DNA of 12,177 nucleotides from Clostridiales bacterium (lineage in GTDB: Bacteria > Bacillota > Clostridia > Christensenellales > Aristaeellaceae): positions 1 through 12,177 of the forward strand of contig JALFHA010000296.1 of the NCBI GenBank assembly GCA_022776785.1. The letters run 5' to 3'. The notes under the pieces were generated by a model. It searched no databases, was not told the DNA's origin, and saw only the letters and a list, made by a program, of their open reading frames with translations. Position 1 is the stretch's first letter. Each line of letters opens with the position of its first letter. Made by a program: the position numbers and the translations under genes. Below are positions 11,700 through 12,177 of this stretch, one piece after another.

Positions 11700-12177
11700 A
11701 TGCAGGATATGCAGGATATGCTGCGCAGACTGAATCAGTCCGGCAAGCGGCTGAGCAAGGGACATCGCAAGATTGCCGAATACATCGTGGAGCATTACGA
11801 CAAGGCCGTATTCATGACGGCCAGCAAGCTGGGCGAGAAGGTCGGCGTGAGCGAATCAACCGTCGTGCGCTTCGCGTCGGCGATGGGCTATGAGGGCTAT
11901 CCGCAGCTTCAAAGGGCGCTGCAGGAGCTCGTGCGCCACTGGCTGACCGCCGTGCAGCGCTTTGAGATGGCGACGGACATCGACCAGAGCGAGGTGCTGC
12001 GCACCGTGCTGCACGCGGATATGCAGAACATCCGCACGACGACCGAGGAAATCGATACGCAGGCGTTTGACGAGGTGGTGGACAAGATCATCGCCGCGCG
12101 CAACATCTACGTCATGGGCCTGCGCTCCGCTGCGCCCATCGCGCAGTTTCTGGCGTATTACCTCAACTTTATCTTCG
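11700..12177 (+). CDS. RpiR/MurR-family transcriptional regulator (partial, 3' end outside window)
   Basis: The gene runs off the right edge; 159 codons are visible. ATG 11700 is preferred because GGGAGG (11683-11688) lies 11 nt upstream; ATG 11709 and 11718 are in frame, the first two separated by a tandem copy of ATGCAGGAT. Residues about 7-78 are the RpiR N-terminal domain: LSKGHRKIAEYIVEHYD (18-34), the helix-turn-helix ASKLGEKVGVSESTVVRFAS (41-60) and MGYEGYPQLQ (62-71). From about 125 a sugar-isomerase (SIS) domain begins, with NIYVMGLRSAAPIA (135-148), where GLRSA forms the start of the phosphosugar-binding loop. Such regulators sense sugar phosphates or amino-sugar phosphates and control catabolic or cell-wall recycling genes. 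Targets are probably downstream of this window. It has its own promoter. Confidence 0.9.
   Translation, partial: MQDMQDMLRRLNQSGKRLSKGHRKIAEYIVEHYDKAVFMTASKLGEKVGVSESTVVRFASAMGYEGYPQLQRALQELVRHWLTAVQRFEMATDIDQSEVLRTVLHADMQNIRTTTEEIDTQAFDEVVDKIIAARNIYVMGLRSAAPIAQFLAYYLNFIF

Overview
The window looks like a chromosomal segment of a GC-rich, endospore-forming member of the Clostridia (Bacillota). The evidence is an intact sporulation sigma-K gene, an EF-P gene followed by a CD1247-like acidic zinc-ribbon gene, SH3b/VanW surface proteins, AGGAGG-type ribosome binding sites and sigma-A-like promoters in otherwise GC-rich DNA. A Christensenellales-like or similar gut lineage is possible, but this is inference. 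No phage, insertion sequence, CRISPR array, rRNA or tRNA gene was seen.

Layout. (1) 1-1484 is a divergent pair. A secreted or lipid-anchored FMN-binding-domain protein runs off the left edge on the minus strand, and a MerR-family regulator with a GyrI-like C-terminal region lies on the plus strand. The gap between them holds a minus-strand promoter with a 19-bp spacer and a perfect 9-bp dyad inside it, the arrangement MerR-family activators use. The regulator therefore probably controls the flavoprotein gene. (2) 1520-2257 (minus) is pro-sigma-K, convergent with merR. A strong 12-bp stem-loop separates the two stop codons. (3) 2453-4294 is a two-gene sugar unit: beta-phosphoglucomutase-like HAD phosphatase and a Gfo/Idh/MocA oxidoreductase. 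(4) 4375-6969 is a five-domain cyclic-di-GMP enzyme, REC - degenerate GGDEF - EAL - degenerate REC - canonical GGDEF. (5) 7015-11559 is a gene cluster starting at a good sigma-A-type promoter: efp, the CD1247-like acidic zinc-ribbon protein, an internal terminator-like hairpin, two tandem SH3b-VanW exported proteins, and surE, ending at a strong intrinsic terminator. (6) 11547 to the end is a promoter that reuses part of that terminator, followed by an RpiR-family regulator cut by the right edge.

How the parts relate. The MerR/FMN pair is a candidate regulator-target module. The pgmB-Gfo/Idh pair suggests processing of a phosphorylated or oxidised sugar. The efp-to-surE cluster mixes translation, a small acidic zinc protein, cell-wall-facing proteins and a nucleotidase, and is tightly packed from vanW1 to surE (1-nt overlap, then a 3-nt gap). 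The most interesting points are the MerR-type promoter, the paired pseudo/active domains of the c-di-GMP protein, the Cys/His/Asp set shared by the two VanW paralogs, and the overlapping terminator/promoter before rpiR. No clearly new defence or mobile system is visible.
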